64,000 bases of DNA from an uncultured Treponema sp. (GTDB taxonomy: Bacteria > Spirochaetota > Spirochaetia > Treponematales > Treponemataceae): positions 19,205 to 83,204 of the forward strand of contig CALINC010000090.1 of NCBI GenBank assembly GCA_938045195.1, read 5' to 3'. The stretch's first letter is position 1. The number at the start of each line of letters is the position of its first letter. Positions 63,940 through 64,000 of the stretch are shown piece after piece. Under the pieces are notes generated by a model. The model worked only from the letters and a program-made list of their open reading frames with translations. It ran no database searches and had not been told where the DNA came from. The position numbers were made by a program, and so were the translations under genes.

Positions 63940-64000
63940 TCTACACTCCTATAAAAATATTTTGCAGGGATTATCAAATCCCGAAAAATATTTTTTCAAG
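63940..64000 (-). repeat. Hairpin-rich leader element, copy C (cut by the window edge)
   Basis: Read on the minus strand, the last 60 bases match the 3' part of the copy at 8638-8808 almost base for base. They contain CTTGAAAAAATATTTTTCGG, then the hairpin GGGATTTGATAATCCC, and end in ATTTTTATAGGAG before the TTG of yidC. The 5' part lies outside the window. Confidence 0.75.

Overview
The window is a piece of a spirochaete chromosome, almost certainly a Treponema of the host-associated T. denticola/T. phagedenis/T. vincentii kind. The base composition is AT-rich. Supporting features are a cytidylate kinase fused to ribosomal protein S1, a cyclophilin-FKBP double immunophilin, a T. pallidum TP0624-like OmpA-domain protein, the yidC-jag order, a groEL without an adjacent groES, and the remains of a BspA-like leucine-rich-repeat lipoprotein. 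No rRNA, tRNA, complete insertion sequence, prophage or CRISPR array was seen.

Layout. 1-2595 (+): sugar ABC permease, small beta-sandwich protein, TrmJ-like methyltransferase. 2608-3852 (-): OmpA-like protein. 3961-7182 (+): LolA-like, RodZ-like, RimO. 7183-13026: LplA, a lipoprotein, an M20 amidohydrolase behind a leader with a terminator, a SPOR protein and CoaE. 13124-17062: Pth, then methyltransferase, GalE and GroEL on minus. 17233-18360: decayed LRR lipoprotein. 18460-22039: membrane protein and LonB-like protease, divergent. 22040-26008: repeat-rich accessory stretch with a large Ala/Pro/Glu repeat protein ending in a possible cysteine-peptidase-like domain, plus a small exported partner. 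26009-36165: two envelope proteins, a chemoreceptor, ornithine carbamoyltransferase, DEAD-box helicase, TPR proteins, RlmN. 36173-46515 (-): c-di-GMP phosphodiesterase candidate, lipoprotein, TPR membrane protein, sigma-54 activator, Cmk-S1, RecQ. 46640-55965 (-): one tightly packed ten-gene operon prfB, receiver-like, PEGA protein, ftsY, exported protein, lolC/E, lolD, lolC/E, mcsA, mcsB-like. 55994-64000 (-): Cas2-like protein, propeller-diguanylate cyclase, dual immunophilin, exported protein, Jag, YidC.

Much of the window concerns the cell envelope: lipoprotein sorting (LolA-like, LolCDE-like), membrane insertion (FtsY, YidC, Jag), SPOR/RodZ/OmpA proteins and exported folding catalysts. 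RNA and translation genes are interspersed (TrmJ, RimO, RlmN, Pth, RF2, S1, DEAD helicase). Signalling is represented by c-di-GMP proteins, a chemoreceptor and a sigma-54 activator.

The least ordinary material is non-coding. A hairpin-rich leader element occurs three times directly upstream of unrelated genes and supplies their Shine-Dalgarno sequence; two copies show compensatory base-pair changes. A MITE-like palindromic element occurs twice. A short promoter-hairpin-terminator leader precedes the amidohydrolase. Several genes have good promoters whose -10 box lies only 6-8 bases before the start codon, implying leaderless mRNAs. RF2 carries the classical +1 frameshift site. Protein oddities are a McsB homologue lacking catalytic residues beside a normal McsA, a solitary Cas2-like protein, and the repeat protein/exported partner pair, which could be a toxin-immunity or protease-inhibitor pair.
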